DNA of 25,473 bases from an uncultured Oscillospiraceae bacterium (GCA_934661135.1 CAKUJA010000022.1:1-25473), one strand, 5' to 3'. Shown: positions 7,516 to 15,852, numbered from the stretch's first letter. Program-made: numbers and translations. The notes: generated by a model not told the origin, from the letters alone.

Positions 7516-9099
7516 TTATTCGCGCTCGGGGAGAATGACGCTCTGTGCCTTCGCCTGCGTCGTTGCCCACGAGACGCGGCCGGTTTTTGTGTTGCAGGCA
7601 CCGCAGGATTCGTCGGTGCAGCCGCGCATGGAGACAGGCATGGCCTTCTCGGTGGCGAGCAACTCGTCGACAACTTCGTCGGGCGGGATGAAGCTCGTGA
7701 TGCCGGCCAACGCCATGTCGGCGCCGGAGAAGGCATTGGCAACGCCGATGCCGTTGCGCTTGATGCAGGGAACCTCGTCGCAGCCGCGCAGCGGGTCGCA
7801 GATCAGGCCGAGGATGTTTTTCATCGTCAGCGCCATGGCGTTGGCGATGGTGGCCGCATTGCCGCCGCCGAGATAGCCGAGCGCGGCTGCGGCCATCGCC
7901 GAGGAGACGCCAACTTCGCCCTGACAGCCGCCCTGCGAGCCGGAGAAACTGACGTCTTTATAGAACATGATGATGCCGACGGACGCCGCAACGAACAGGG
8001 CACGGATCATCTGATCGTCGGAATAGCTGTGCTCGTTTTGGACGGTGAGCAGCGCGCCGGGCACGATGCCCGCGCTGCCGCCGGTCGGCGCGGCGACGAT
8101 GCAGCCGAGCGCCATGGAGTATTCCATGACGGCCATCGCGGTGGCGATGGCGGTGCCGAGCGTCTTGCCGCCCAGCGTGCGGCCGGATTGCGCCGCGGCG
8201 TAGAGCCGCTTGCCGGATTTACCGTCGTTGTAGCCGTAGAGCGGGTGAATCTCAGTGGTGAGTCCGGCGTGTGCGGCGCGCTTCATAATCTGAAGTTGCT
8301 CTGCCATCTGTGCCCAGATTGCGTCGCGCGTGCGGCCAGAGCGACCTATCTCATATTCAATTGTGAGCTCGGCGACATCCTTGCCGGTCTGTTCGCTGAG
8401 CACAACAAGCTGCTCGAATGTGGTGAACAGCGGCTCGTGCGGCTGGGAGCCGAGCGGGATGAAGGCCTGCGTGCAGATGACGTTCTGTTCACCGGCCAGT
8501 GCGCGGAGCTCGTCCAGCGGCGCGGCAGGGGTGGACGCGAAATAGGCCAGCGCGTCGCTGCCGTTGACCGCGGTTTCATACGGGATGGAGCCGAGCAGCG
8601 CCGTGACCTGCGCAAGCGACTGCGCGGGACAGAGGACGAAGCAATAGTCCTGCTGGTTGGAGAGTGTGACCGGGAAGTCGTTCAGCCGGTCGACGCGGAT
8701 GGTGCCGCCGCCGATGGAGGTGGCGGTCAGGCGGCGGGTCAGGCTGGTGGACTCGAGCGTGACCTCGACGGTGAGCGCGTGATCCGGAAGCGGATTGCGG
8801 AACATGGAGGTGGTGACGGCGATGCCGCGGTCGCGGCAGATCTGGACGATCTGCGGAACGCGCTCGTCGACGATCGAGTAGCCGAGAATACCGGCCAGCA
8901 GGCCGAAATGACTGCGGCAGCCGAGGTAGCCAGTGCCGAAGCGCGGGGTGAATTTTAAATCAATGGCGCTGGGTTCGCCGGGAAAAAACTGCCGGGCAGC
9001 GGCACCGATCCGGTACATTCCGGCGGTGCCGGAGCTCGACGGCCCCATCATAATCGGTCCGACGACCTCAAACGCGCTGATGTCTTTGATTGTGTCCAT
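7516..9099 (-). CDS. Fused, divergent iron-sulfur L-serine dehydratase-like protein (beta plus alpha domains)
   Basis: This 527-residue single chain has both parts of the iron-sulfur L-serine ammonia-lyase family, which eliminates water and ammonia from serine to give pyruvate. The N-terminal beta domain shows IMMGPSSSGTAG (16-27), and the C-terminal alpha domain shows APTGGSAGIVPGAL. The cluster-ligand regions are GGCQGEVG and CDPLRGCDEVPCIKRN, and a cysteine-rich tail carries Cys494, Cys499 and Cys502. Usual family motifs SSSHTAG and GKGHGTD are replaced by SSSGTAG and GYLGCRSHF, so two conserved active-site histidines appear absent or moved. The EHNLGL helix before CDP reads KNILGL. It may therefore act on another beta-hydroxy or beta-thio amino acid (inference). 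The ATG at 9099 (AAGGAG just upstream) is preferred to one 12 codons earlier. It is the first gene of the left operon. Confidence 0.85.
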   Translation of the reverse strand: MDTIKDISAFEVVGPIMMGPSSSGTAGMYRIGAAARQFFPGEPSAIDLKFTPRFGTGYLGCRSHFGLLAGILGYSIVDERVPQIVQICRDRGIAVTTSMFRNPLPDHALTVEVTLESTSLTRRLTATSIGGGTIRVDRLNDFPVTLSNQQDYCFVLCPAQSLAQVTALLGSIPYETAVNGSDALAYFASTPAAPLDELRALAGEQNVICTQAFIPLGSQPHEPLFTTFEQLVVLSEQTGKDVAELTIEYEIGRSGRTRDAIWAQMAEQLQIMKRAAHAGLTTEIHPLYGYNDGKSGKRLYAAAQSGRTLGGKTLGTAIATAMAVMEYSMALGCIVAAPTGGSAGIVPGALLTVQNEHSYSDDQMIRALFVAASVGIIMFYKDVSFSGSQGGCQGEVGVSSAMAAAALGYLGGGNAATIANAMALTMKNILGLICDPLRGCDEVPCIKRNGIGVANAFSGADMALAGITSFIPPDEVVDELLATEKAMPVSMRGCTDESCGACNTKTGRVSWATTQAKAQSVILPERE

Positions 9100-9297
9100 A
9101 GTTCTCCTTCTTCCTTTTGCGTGAAAATACGCCATCTACATATATACCATAATGCGACTGCGTTTGATATGTGCAAGGTGCTCTTTTATTTCCGAAACAG
9201 TTGTGCGTATGCAAATAGAAAGACGGTGCAGTTTGCGCTAAACTATGAGATGGTGAGAAGTATTATTGGATTACCAGCAGAAAAAGGAGGAATTGAC
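9100..9297. promoter_or_regulatory. Divergent promoter/control region between the two operons
   Basis: This AT-richer 198-base gap separates the first genes of two diverging operons. A possible extended -10 for the left operon (TGGTATATA on the minus strand) lies at 9141-9149. A possible promoter for the right operon is TTGCGT (9117-9122), 18 bases, TATATA (9141-9146); the two would overlap and exclude each other. ACGGTGCA at 9223-9230 equals one arm of the palindrome at 15959-15975, which may be chance. No gene is supported here: the open frame extending upstream of the M20 gene lacks a ribosome site. Confidence 0.55.
9284..9290 (+). promoter_or_regulatory. Ribosome binding site deciding the GTG start at 9298
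   Basis: AAGGAGG lies 7 bases before GTG. The protein from this GTG (VNQDVQKVWDYIDAHKEQY) lines up with the start of the downstream paralogue (KVYAYIEEHKDEY), which supports it over the ATG at 9121. Confidence 0.75.
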
Positions 9298-10665
9298 GTG
9301 GTAAATCAAGACGTCCAGAAGGTATGGGACTATATAGATGCACATAAGGAGCAATATCTTGACATCCTGAAAAAGTTCTGCTCGCAGCCGAGTGTTTCGG
9401 CGCAGAACTGGGGAATGCGCGAGATGGCGGAGATTGTTCGTGAGACGATCAGCGATCTCGGCGGCAACGGCGAGCTCGTGGAGACGAGCGGCAACCCGGT
9501 TGTCTGCGGCGAGCTGAACTTTGGCCGCAAGCGCACGCTGACGCTCTATAACCACTATGACGTGGTTCCGCCGGAACCCTATGAGCTGTGGAATACGCCC
9601 CCGTTTGAGCCGACGATTGTCGGGGACAAGATGGTGGCACGCGGCGTTGCGGACAACAAGGGCAGCCTGCTGTCCCGTTACTGCGCAATCGACGCCTATC
9701 TGCACGTGCACGGCACACTGCCGATCAACGTGAAGTTTGTGGCAGAGGGCGAGGAGGAGATCGGCTCCGTTCATCTCGATGAGTTTATCGAAGCGAATCG
9801 CCAGCGCATCCAGTCGGACGCGATTATCTGGGAAGGAAGCGGCAAGTCGCTCAACCATGGCCCGCTGCACGTGGCGCTCGGTGTCAAGGGTGTGACGACG
9901 TTTGAGCTGCGCTGCAAGACAGTCAAGTCAGAGATGCACGCGCTCTACTCTGCGATTCTGCCGAATCCGATCTGGCGGCTCGTGTGGGCGCTGAACTCCA
10001 TGAAGAACGAAAAAGACGAGATTACGATCGACAATTTCTATGATTCCGTCGCACCGGTCACAGACTATGAGCGCGGCTTTGTTGAGCGCTTCCCGTATGA
10101 CGAGGACGCGATGCGCGCCGAGATCGGCCGCAAGGATTTCATTAACAACCTCACCGGGATGCCACTGAAGGAGAAGCTGTATCTGGAGCCGTCGTTTAAC
10201 CTCGAAGGCTTCAACGGTGGCAACACCGGCGACAGCAGCAAGACGATTCTGCCGAGCGAGGCGGTTGTCAAGGTGGACATCCGTACCGTCCCGAACCAGT
10301 CTCCGGAGGAGTTGCTGGAGCTGATCCGCAAGCATCTCGACCGCCGTGGATTCACCGACATTGAAGTTGTGCCCGGCCATTCGACGATCCCGTTCCGCGG
10401 TTCGCCGGATTCCCTGCTGGCCAAGGCGGTCATCCAGAACGTCGAGGACGTCTATCATATGGCGCCGGGCGTGCTGCTGAACATGGCAGGCTCCTGCGGC
10501 ATGGGTCATGTCTGCGAGCTGACCGGCATTCCAGCAGTCTGCTTCGGCGTATACAACGAAGGCTCGAACTGCCATGCGCCGAACGAGTTCGTGTATCTGG
10601 ATGACTATTTCAACGGCATCAAGCTGAGTACGGCGGTCATCCATGACTTCGCCGAAGTGGAATGA
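9298..10665 (+). CDS. M20 family metallopeptidase/amidohydrolase, copy 1
   Basis: This 455-residue cytoplasmic zinc hydrolase belongs to the M20 family (dipeptidases, carboxypeptidase G2, acetylornithine and succinyl-diaminopimelate deacylases). The metal and catalytic residues are in order: His86 in NHYD, Asp119 in ADNKG, Glu153-Glu154 in EGEEEIGS, Glu179 in WEGSG, and His426 in NCHAPNEF. All are present, so it should be active on a peptide or N-acyl amino acid bond. The GTG start is set by an AAGGAGG site and by alignment with the next gene. It is the first gene of the right operon, and its stop overlaps an alternative ATG of the second M20 gene. Together with the downstream peptide-type importer, it suggests intracellular cutting of an imported dipeptide-like compound. 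The exact bond is unknown. Confidence 0.92.
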   Translation: MVNQDVQKVWDYIDAHKEQYLDILKKFCSQPSVSAQNWGMREMAEIVRETISDLGGNGELVETSGNPVVCGELNFGRKRTLTLYNHYDVVPPEPYELWNTPPFEPTIVGDKMVARGVADNKGSLLSRYCAIDAYLHVHGTLPINVKFVAEGEEEIGSVHLDEFIEANRQRIQSDAIIWEGSGKSLNHGPLHVALGVKGVTTFELRCKTVKSEMHALYSAILPNPIWRLVWALNSMKNEKDEITIDNFYDSVAPVTDYERGFVERFPYDEDAMRAEIGRKDFINNLTGMPLKEKLYLEPSFNLEGFNGGNTGDSSKTILPSEAVVKVDIRTVPNQSPEELLELIRKHLDRRGFTDIEVVPGHSTIPFRGSPDSLLAKAVIQNVEDVYHMAPGVLLNMAGSCGMGHVCELTGIPAVCFGVYNEGSNCHAPNEFVYLDDYFNGIKLSTAVIHDFAEVE

Positions 10666-10685
10666 GTAGAGCGGGAGGTTCACAA

Positions 10686-12044
10686 ATGGAACAGATGAAC
10701 AAGGTATATGCCTATATTGAGGAGCACAAGGACGAGTATATTGCGGTTCTGAAGCAGTTCTGTGCGCAGCCGAGCGTTGCCGCGCAGAACCTCGGCATTG
10801 AGGAAATGGCTGCCATGGTGCAGAAGCAGCTCAACGCCATCGGCGCCAAGACGCAGAAGTTTGCAACCGGCGGCAGCCCGATTGTGTTCGGCGAGATCAA
10901 CACCGGCAAGAATAAGACCCTGATGTTCTACAACCACTATGATGTGCAGCCGGTTGATCCGGTGAGCGAGTGGAACACGGATCCGTTTACGCCGGTGGAA
11001 AAGGACGGCAAGATTTTTGCGCGCGGCACGGCGGACAACAAGGGCAGCCTGCTGACGCGGCTGTTTGCCGTTGACGCGTACAAGAAGGTCTACGGCGAGC
11101 TGCCGGTCAACGTGAAGTTCCTCATTGAGGGCGAGGAGGAAGTTGGTTCCGTACACTTTGAACCGTTTGTCAAGGAGCACGGCAAACTGCTGAAAACGGA
11201 CGGCGTCATCTGGGAAGGCGGCAGCCGTGACATCAACCGCGGCTCGAACCAGGTCAGCCTTGGCTACAAGGGCATGGTTAATCTGGAACTCTACTGCAAG
11301 GAGATCAAGGGCGACATCCATTCTTCTAACGCGGCGATCATCCCCAGCGCCACGTGGCGCCTGGTGTGGGCACTCGGCACGATGAAGAACGAGAAGGATG
11401 AGATCACGATTGACGGCTTCTATGACGATGTGCTGCCGGAGATTGCGGTCGACACCGAATATCTGAACGAGTTCAATCTTGACGAGCAGCGGATTCTGGC
11501 CAGCGCGGGTGTTTCGAGCTTCATCGGCGGCCGTACGGGTACGGAGCTGAAGCGGAAATATATCTACGAGCCGGCACTGAACGTCTCCGGGATCTCCAGT
11601 GGCTACGCCGGCACCGGCAGCAAGACCGTGCTGCCCTGCGAGGCGAGCTGCAAGATCGATATCCGCCTGGTGGCGGGTCAGACTGTGGAAAAGGTACAGA
11701 AGCTCATCCGTGAGCACCTAGACCGTCATGGCTTCACCGACATTGAGGTCAAGTTCTGCGGCGGCAAGGATCCGTACCGCACCGACCCGAACTCCGTGCT
11801 GGCACAGACGGTCATCCGGAATTCCGAAGCGATCTACGGCGTGAAGCCGTCGGTTTACCGCGTATTCCCGGCCACGACGGCGATGGTTGTGCTGTGCCGC
11901 GATTCTGGCGTGCCGGCAGTGGCGTATGGCTCTGACCATGCGGAGTCCCATATGCACGGCCCGAACGAAAACATCTATATCGACGATTTCATCAAGTGCA
12001 TGAAGCTCAACTGCGCGGTACTGCATGATTTTGCCGAGGGTTAA
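10686..12044 (+). CDS. M20 family metallopeptidase/amidohydrolase, copy 2
   Basis: This 452-residue paralogue of the preceding M20 gene is colinear with it over most of its length. It keeps His84 and Asp86 (NHYD), Asp117 (ADNKG), Glu151-Glu152 (EGEEEVGS), WEGGS and a C-terminal histidine in SHMHGPNE. The start at 10686 is chosen because GGGAGG lies 7 bases upstream. An ATG at 10662 overlapping the previous stop has no good ribosome site, though translational coupling could use it. The two copies differ near the C-terminal histidine (NCHAPNEF against HMHGPNEN), in the pocket region, so they probably cut different substrates or act in sequence. They may also form mixed dimers, since M20 enzymes are often dimeric (inference). 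Confidence 0.92.
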   Translation: MEQMNKVYAYIEEHKDEYIAVLKQFCAQPSVAAQNLGIEEMAAMVQKQLNAIGAKTQKFATGGSPIVFGEINTGKNKTLMFYNHYDVQPVDPVSEWNTDPFTPVEKDGKIFARGTADNKGSLLTRLFAVDAYKKVYGELPVNVKFLIEGEEEVGSVHFEPFVKEHGKLLKTDGVIWEGGSRDINRGSNQVSLGYKGMVNLELYCKEIKGDIHSSNAAIIPSATWRLVWALGTMKNEKDEITIDGFYDDVLPEIAVDTEYLNEFNLDEQRILASAGVSSFIGGRTGTELKRKYIYEPALNVSGISSGYAGTGSKTVLPCEASCKIDIRLVAGQTVEKVQKLIREHLDRHGFTDIEVKFCGGKDPYRTDPNSVLAQTVIRNSEAIYGVKPSVYRVFPATTAMVVLCRDSGVPAVAYGSDHAESHMHGPNENIYIDDFIKCMKLNCAVLHDFAEG

Positions 12045-12057
12045 CAGGAGGTAAGCG

Positions 12058-13125
12058 ATGAAATTTGCAGTCATTGGCGCCGGCTGCGGCGGTAAATCCA
12101 TGGCCGCGGAGCTCAAGGCGCAGGGCGCGCAGGTTGCGCTCTCAGATCGGAATGCAGAAACGATCGAAACCATCCAGCAGGCGGGTTCTATCCGACTGAC
12201 CGGCAAGATCGAGTTGGAGGGGACGCCCGATCTGCTGACGACGGACAATGCTGCGGTCGCGAAGGACGCGAACGTGGTGATGGTCGTGACGACGACAGAC
12301 GCGCATGACGCGGTTGCCGCGTCGATTGCACCGGTGCTCCGCGATGGACAAGTGATTGTCCTGAACCCCGGAATGTTCCTCGGGAGCGTTGCGTTCCACG
12401 CCGCGCTGAAGCGCGCGGGATGCACGGCAGACGTGACCGTTGCGGAGACGGCAGATTTAATGTATACCTGCCGCATGGCACCGGACGGAACTGTGTTCCA
12501 TTCGGGACTGAAGAAGTCGATGAGATTTGCGGCGGAGCACGCGGCAGACACGGAGAAAGTTGGCAAACTGCTTCAGCCGTGGTTCCCGGTGCTGACGCCG
12601 GTGGAAAACATCCTGTATACGGGACTGAGCAGCATGGGCGCGGCACTGCACTGCGTGCCGATGCTGATGAACGCCAACCGCATTGACTGCGGCGAGCGGT
12701 TTGAGTATTATACGCAGGGCATTACGCAGTCGGTTGCGCGGCTCTGCGAAGCGGTGGATCACGAGCGCGTTGCGTTGGCTGCGGCGCTTGGTATTCAGGT
12801 GGCGGGCGCGGTGCAGGGACTCCGCGCGGCATATGGACTGGACGGCAAGACACTCTATGACTGCGTGACCGGGTGCAAGGCGTATGCGGGCATCATGGCG
12901 CCGTCGACGCTGGAGCACCGGTTCTGCCGGGAGGATACCTACGGTTCACTGACCGCTTACGCGTCGGTCGCGGATACGATCGGCGTGCCGACGCCGGCCA
13001 TCCATGCAGTGATTACCTGCATCAGTCTGATTACGGGCGTGGATTACATGACTGTGGGCAGAACGGCGGAGCGCATGGGCGTGGCCGGGATGACGGCTGC
13101 GCAGATCTGTGAACTGGTACGCTAG
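12058..13125 (+). CDS. Opine/octopine dehydrogenase-family NAD(P)-dependent oxidoreductase
   Basis: This 355-residue protein matches the octopine/nopaline dehydrogenase layout. It has an N-terminal NAD(P) Rossmann domain (IGAGCGGKSMA, 6-16) and a helical C-terminal domain. The C-terminal domain has His198 in ALHCVPMLMNAN, DHERVALAAALG, and REDTYGSL near the end followed by GVPTPAIHAVI. Family members reductively join an amino acid to a 2-keto acid, or oxidise the resulting opine back to both. The ATG follows AGGAGG by 7 bases and the previous stop by 13. Next to two M20 hydrolases and a peptide-type importer, a catabolic role in splitting an N-carboxyalkyl amino acid is plausible. A role as a simple ketopantoate-reductase-like hydroxyacid dehydrogenase cannot be excluded, because the N-terminal domains are similar. 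Confidence 0.82.
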   Translation: MKFAVIGAGCGGKSMAAELKAQGAQVALSDRNAETIETIQQAGSIRLTGKIELEGTPDLLTTDNAAVAKDANVVMVVTTTDAHDAVAASIAPVLRDGQVIVLNPGMFLGSVAFHAALKRAGCTADVTVAETADLMYTCRMAPDGTVFHSGLKKSMRFAAEHAADTEKVGKLLQPWFPVLTPVENILYTGLSSMGAALHCVPMLMNANRIDCGERFEYYTQGITQSVARLCEAVDHERVALAAALGIQVAGAVQGLRAAYGLDGKTLYDCVTGCKAYAGIMAPSTLEHRFCREDTYGSLTAYASVADTIGVPTPAIHAVITCISLITGVDYMTVGRTAERMGVAGMTAAQICELVR

Positions 13126-13136
13126 GAGGAGGTAAG

Positions 13137-13448
13137 ATGGTAAATGCTTGGAGCGTATGCGCGGAGGACGATGTGGTTGTCATTTTGCAGGACGTCGCGG
13201 CTGGCGAGATGATCGACAGCGGCAGGACGGCGTTCCCTGCGGCACAGGACATCCCACAGGGGCACAAAGCCGCGGTGAGGGACATTGCCGCGGGAGAAAT
13301 GGTGAAAAAATACGGCGTTCCGATCGGACAGGCAAGCTGCACCATCCGGTGCGGCGAGCACGTCCACTGTCATAACCTCAAGGATGTGACGGAGGAGCTC
13401 TGCCGGACATATGCGGCACGGTTTATGGAAGGAGACGCGGCGAAATGA
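13137..13448 (+). CDS. UxaA-family dehydratase small subunit (SAF domain)
   Basis: This 103-residue protein is the SAF domain seen at the N-terminus of altronate and galactarate dehydratases, or as the separate small subunit in split forms. The motifs are GHKAAVRDIAAGE (42-54), KYGVPIG (58-64) and the signature GEHVHCHN (73-80), whose histidines probably bind the active-site metal. A strong AGGAGGAGG ribosome site precedes the ATG. The stop overlaps the start of the large subunit by four bases (ATGA), so the two are translationally coupled. A similar split also occurs in sulfolactate sulfo-lyase (SuyA), which is a real alternative. It should work only with its large partner. Confidence 0.88.
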   Translation: MVNAWSVCAEDDVVVILQDVAAGEMIDSGRTAFPAAQDIPQGHKAAVRDIAAGEMVKKYGVPIGQASCTIRCGEHVHCHNLKDVTEELCRTYAARFMEGDAAK

Positions 13449-14641
13449 CGCTGAAAGGCTATCTTCGGTCGGACGGAAGCTACGGTATTCGCAATCTGGT
13501 CGCCGTGCTCTCCACAGTACAGTGTGGCAACACAGTGGTGACGAAAATCTGTGAGCAGACCGGGGCAAGCCCGGTGATTCATGACCACGGCTGCATTGAG
13601 TCGCCGGCGAGCGCGGCGGTGACGCAGCTTGCGCTGATCCGCGCAGGCTGCCACCCGAATGTGAGCGGCGTGCTGGTGGTATCGCTCGGATGTGAGCAGA
13701 CCAACACGGCTTATATCTGCGAGCAGATCCGAAAGACCGGTAAGCGCACGGAGCTGCTGGTCATTCAGGATGAGGACGGCATGAAAAGCGCCGTGGAGAA
13801 GGGCGTCGGCTTGGTGCGCGAAATGCAGCAGGAGGCGCAGGCGCTTGAGCGTGTGGAGATGCCGTTTGAGAAGCTGGTCGTGAGCGTGCAGTGCGGCGGC
13901 TCCGACTGGACGACGGCGCTTTCCGGCAACGCGGCGATCGGCGCGATGTCGGACATTGTGGCTGCGAACGGCGGCGCGGTGGTGCTGTCGGAGATCTCGG
14001 GATTCCCGGGCAGCGAGCAGATTCTCGCCGACAACGCGGCAAGCCGCGAAGCGGGTGTGGCGCTGCTGCAAATGGTGCAGAATGTGCGCGAGAGCTACCT
14101 GTGCCGCACAGGAAACACGATTGAAAGTGTCAACCCCACGACGGGCAACAAGGCCGGCGGCATTACGACGCTGGTTGAAAAGTCGATGGGCAACGTGAAA
14201 AAACTCGGCCATGTGCCGCTGGAGGGAATCCTTGAGCTGGGTGAGCCGGTGCCGCACGGCGGCGGCTGGGTGATTGCCAACTACTGTGAGGGTCCGGATT
14301 CGCTGAACACGAGCGCGTTTGCGATGAGCGGTGCACATCTGACGGTGTTTTCCTCCGGGCGCGGTACGCCGATCGGTAATGCGCTGATGCCGGTATTGAA
14401 GCTGACGGGCAATCCGTTCCGCTATGAAAAGTTGCGGAACTTCTTCGACTTCAACGCGGGCGGCGTGCTGGAAGGCGAGCCGGTGGAGTCGGTTGGCAAG
14501 CGGCTGTTTGACTATATGCTGGCGGTGGCCAACGGCGAGACGACGATCGCGGAGGAGCTTGGCTGCCGAGAATTCACGGTGCCATATCAGGTGAACAAGC
14601 TCCCGAAGAAAGAGGGGACAAAGCAATGCTCGCTGAACTGA
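13445..14641 (+). CDS. UxaA-family dehydratase large subunit (altronate/galactarate dehydratase-like)
   Basis: This 398-residue catalytic subunit belongs to the UxaA/GarD family, which removes water from sugar acids to form 2-keto-3-deoxy acids. SuyB, of the same family, removes sulfite from sulfolactate. Motifs include GYLRSDGSYGIRN (5-17), DHGC (47-50), HPNVSGVLVVSLGCE (70-84), QCGGSDW and the C-terminal TTLVEKSMGNVKK. The cysteines in these motifs are typical of the family. The start overlaps the small subunit by four bases. The 2-keto-3-deoxy product class is just what a DapA-family aldolase in the left arm could cleave, which is the best functional link between the two operons (inference). 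Substrate is not determined. Confidence 0.87.
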   Translation: MTLKGYLRSDGSYGIRNLVAVLSTVQCGNTVVTKICEQTGASPVIHDHGCIESPASAAVTQLALIRAGCHPNVSGVLVVSLGCEQTNTAYICEQIRKTGKRTELLVIQDEDGMKSAVEKGVGLVREMQQEAQALERVEMPFEKLVVSVQCGGSDWTTALSGNAAIGAMSDIVAANGGAVVLSEISGFPGSEQILADNAASREAGVALLQMVQNVRESYLCRTGNTIESVNPTTGNKAGGITTLVEKSMGNVKKLGHVPLEGILELGEPVPHGGGWVIANYCEGPDSLNTSAFAMSGAHLTVFSSGRGTPIGNALMPVLKLTGNPFRYEKLRNFFDFNAGGVLEGEPVESVGKRLFDYMLAVANGETTIAEELGCREFTVPYQVNKLPKKEGTKQCSLN

Positions 14642-15852
14642 AACATGAAATCTTCTGTCAGGCGGATTTGGATGCCTACGCTGCGAAAAACGGACGCGAG
14701 ATGCGACTGTATGGCAACGTTGCGCCGGAGGGTGTGACGATCGACCTTTTGAGCATTCCGGAAAACATGATCGGAATGCGCGGCGTGACGGTACCCTGTA
14801 CGACGCTGGTCGATGCGCTGGAAAAGTTCGCATGCGGCGAAATCTGCAAGGGCAATGCGCTGTTTATCCTTGCGGAGCGGGAGTTCGTGCCGGAACAGCT
14901 TGCGGCGCTGGAGGAACAGATCCGCGTGCAGGGTTTGACGCAGCTTTTGCTGGTATTTTCGTCCAAACCGCCGAGAACGATTGCAGGCGCGGTGAATGTC
15001 TGGTATGATTCAGAGGAATCGGCACGGCGAAGCCATGCATTTGCGCTGCGCTATGACGACCGGATGGAGTATGATGTGACTGCAGAGCTGTTTGGCGTCG
15101 ATTTGATGGAGCTGCTCTATCAGAGAGAGGATCCCAAGGCGACGTCGCCGTTCTACATTCAAAAGCTGGAGCACAACATCTGGAGCATCAGCGAGGAGTT
15201 TACGCGGATGTTCCTCATTATCGGGCAGGAGCGGGCGCTGCTGATCGACGCGGGATTCGGCTACAACGACATTTATGCCGCAGCAAAGTCGCTGACCGAT
15301 CTGCCGGTCGACGTGGCACTGACACACGGGCACTTTGATCATGCGGGCGGACTGCGTTTTTGTGAGCGCGCCTATATGAACCGCGCGGACGCCCCCTGCA
15401 TTGAAGCGCGACAAGGCGCGGCGGCGCTGGAAAAGCTGCTGCCGCTGGAGAATGGGCACGTCTTTGATCTCGGCGGGCGGAAAATCGAGACGATTGCGTT
15501 GCCCGGCCACAGCAAGGGGTCAGTGGTGTTCCTTGAGCGGGAAACTGGCATTCTGTTTGGCGGAGACAGCGTCCTCTGTGGGCCGTATTTCCTGCTGATG
15601 GGCGATGAGAGTGTGCAGGGCGTCAAGGAAGGCCTTGAAACTCTGCTGAATAAAAAATACGGAATCCGTGTGTTTTATCCGGCACACCGGCTGCTGTTCC
15701 CAATGAATCCGTCGGATATTGAGAACATTATTACGATGTTGCAGCAGGTTTTGGACGGAAAACTCAAGGGCTGCCCGACTTGGATTGCACCGATTGATCC
15801 GTCGCCGTATAAAACATATAGATACGGAATATACAGCGTTTATGCACGCTGA
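14626..15852 (+). CDS. Metallo-beta-lactamase-fold hydrolase with an unrecognised N-terminal domain
   Basis: This is a 408-residue two-part protein. Residues from about 170 onward form a metallo-beta-lactamase fold with every expected metal ligand: His234, His236, Asp238 and His239 in THGHFDHAGG, His295 in PGHSKGSV, Asp314 in GGDS and His354 in PAHR. Such enzymes hydrolyse lactones, thioesters, glyoxalase-type esters or amides. The first about 165 residues (including LYGNVAPEGVTIDL and MRGVTVPCTTLVDA) match nothing I recognise. The ATG overlaps the end of the UxaA large subunit by 16 bases, with GAGGGGAC upstream, so it belongs to the same operon. A lactonase or thioesterase step feeding or following the dehydratase is plausible, but unproven. 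Confidence 0.82.
   Translation: MLAELKHEIFCQADLDAYAAKNGREMRLYGNVAPEGVTIDLLSIPENMIGMRGVTVPCTTLVDALEKFACGEICKGNALFILAEREFVPEQLAALEEQIRVQGLTQLLLVFSSKPPRTIAGAVNVWYDSEESARRSHAFALRYDDRMEYDVTAELFGVDLMELLYQREDPKATSPFYIQKLEHNIWSISEEFTRMFLIIGQERALLIDAGFGYNDIYAAAKSLTDLPVDVALTHGHFDHAGGLRFCERAYMNRADAPCIEARQGAAALEKLLPLENGHVFDLGGRKIETIALPGHSKGSVVFLERETGILFGGDSVLCGPYFLLMGDESVQGVKEGLETLLNKKYGIRVFYPAHRLLFPMNPSDIENIITMLQQVLDGKLKGCPTWIAPIDPSPYKTYRYGIYSVYAR

Noticed and set aside
7414..8958. 514-codon open frame antisense to the serine-dehydratase-like gene
   Set aside because: It is low-complexity Gly/Ala/Arg/Asp-rich with no motif, and the sense strand encodes a well-supported enzyme.
9121..9297. N-terminal extension of the first M20 protein from ATG 9121
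   Set aside because: There is no ribosome site; the GTG at 9298 has AAGGAGG 7 bases upstream and matches the paralogue start.
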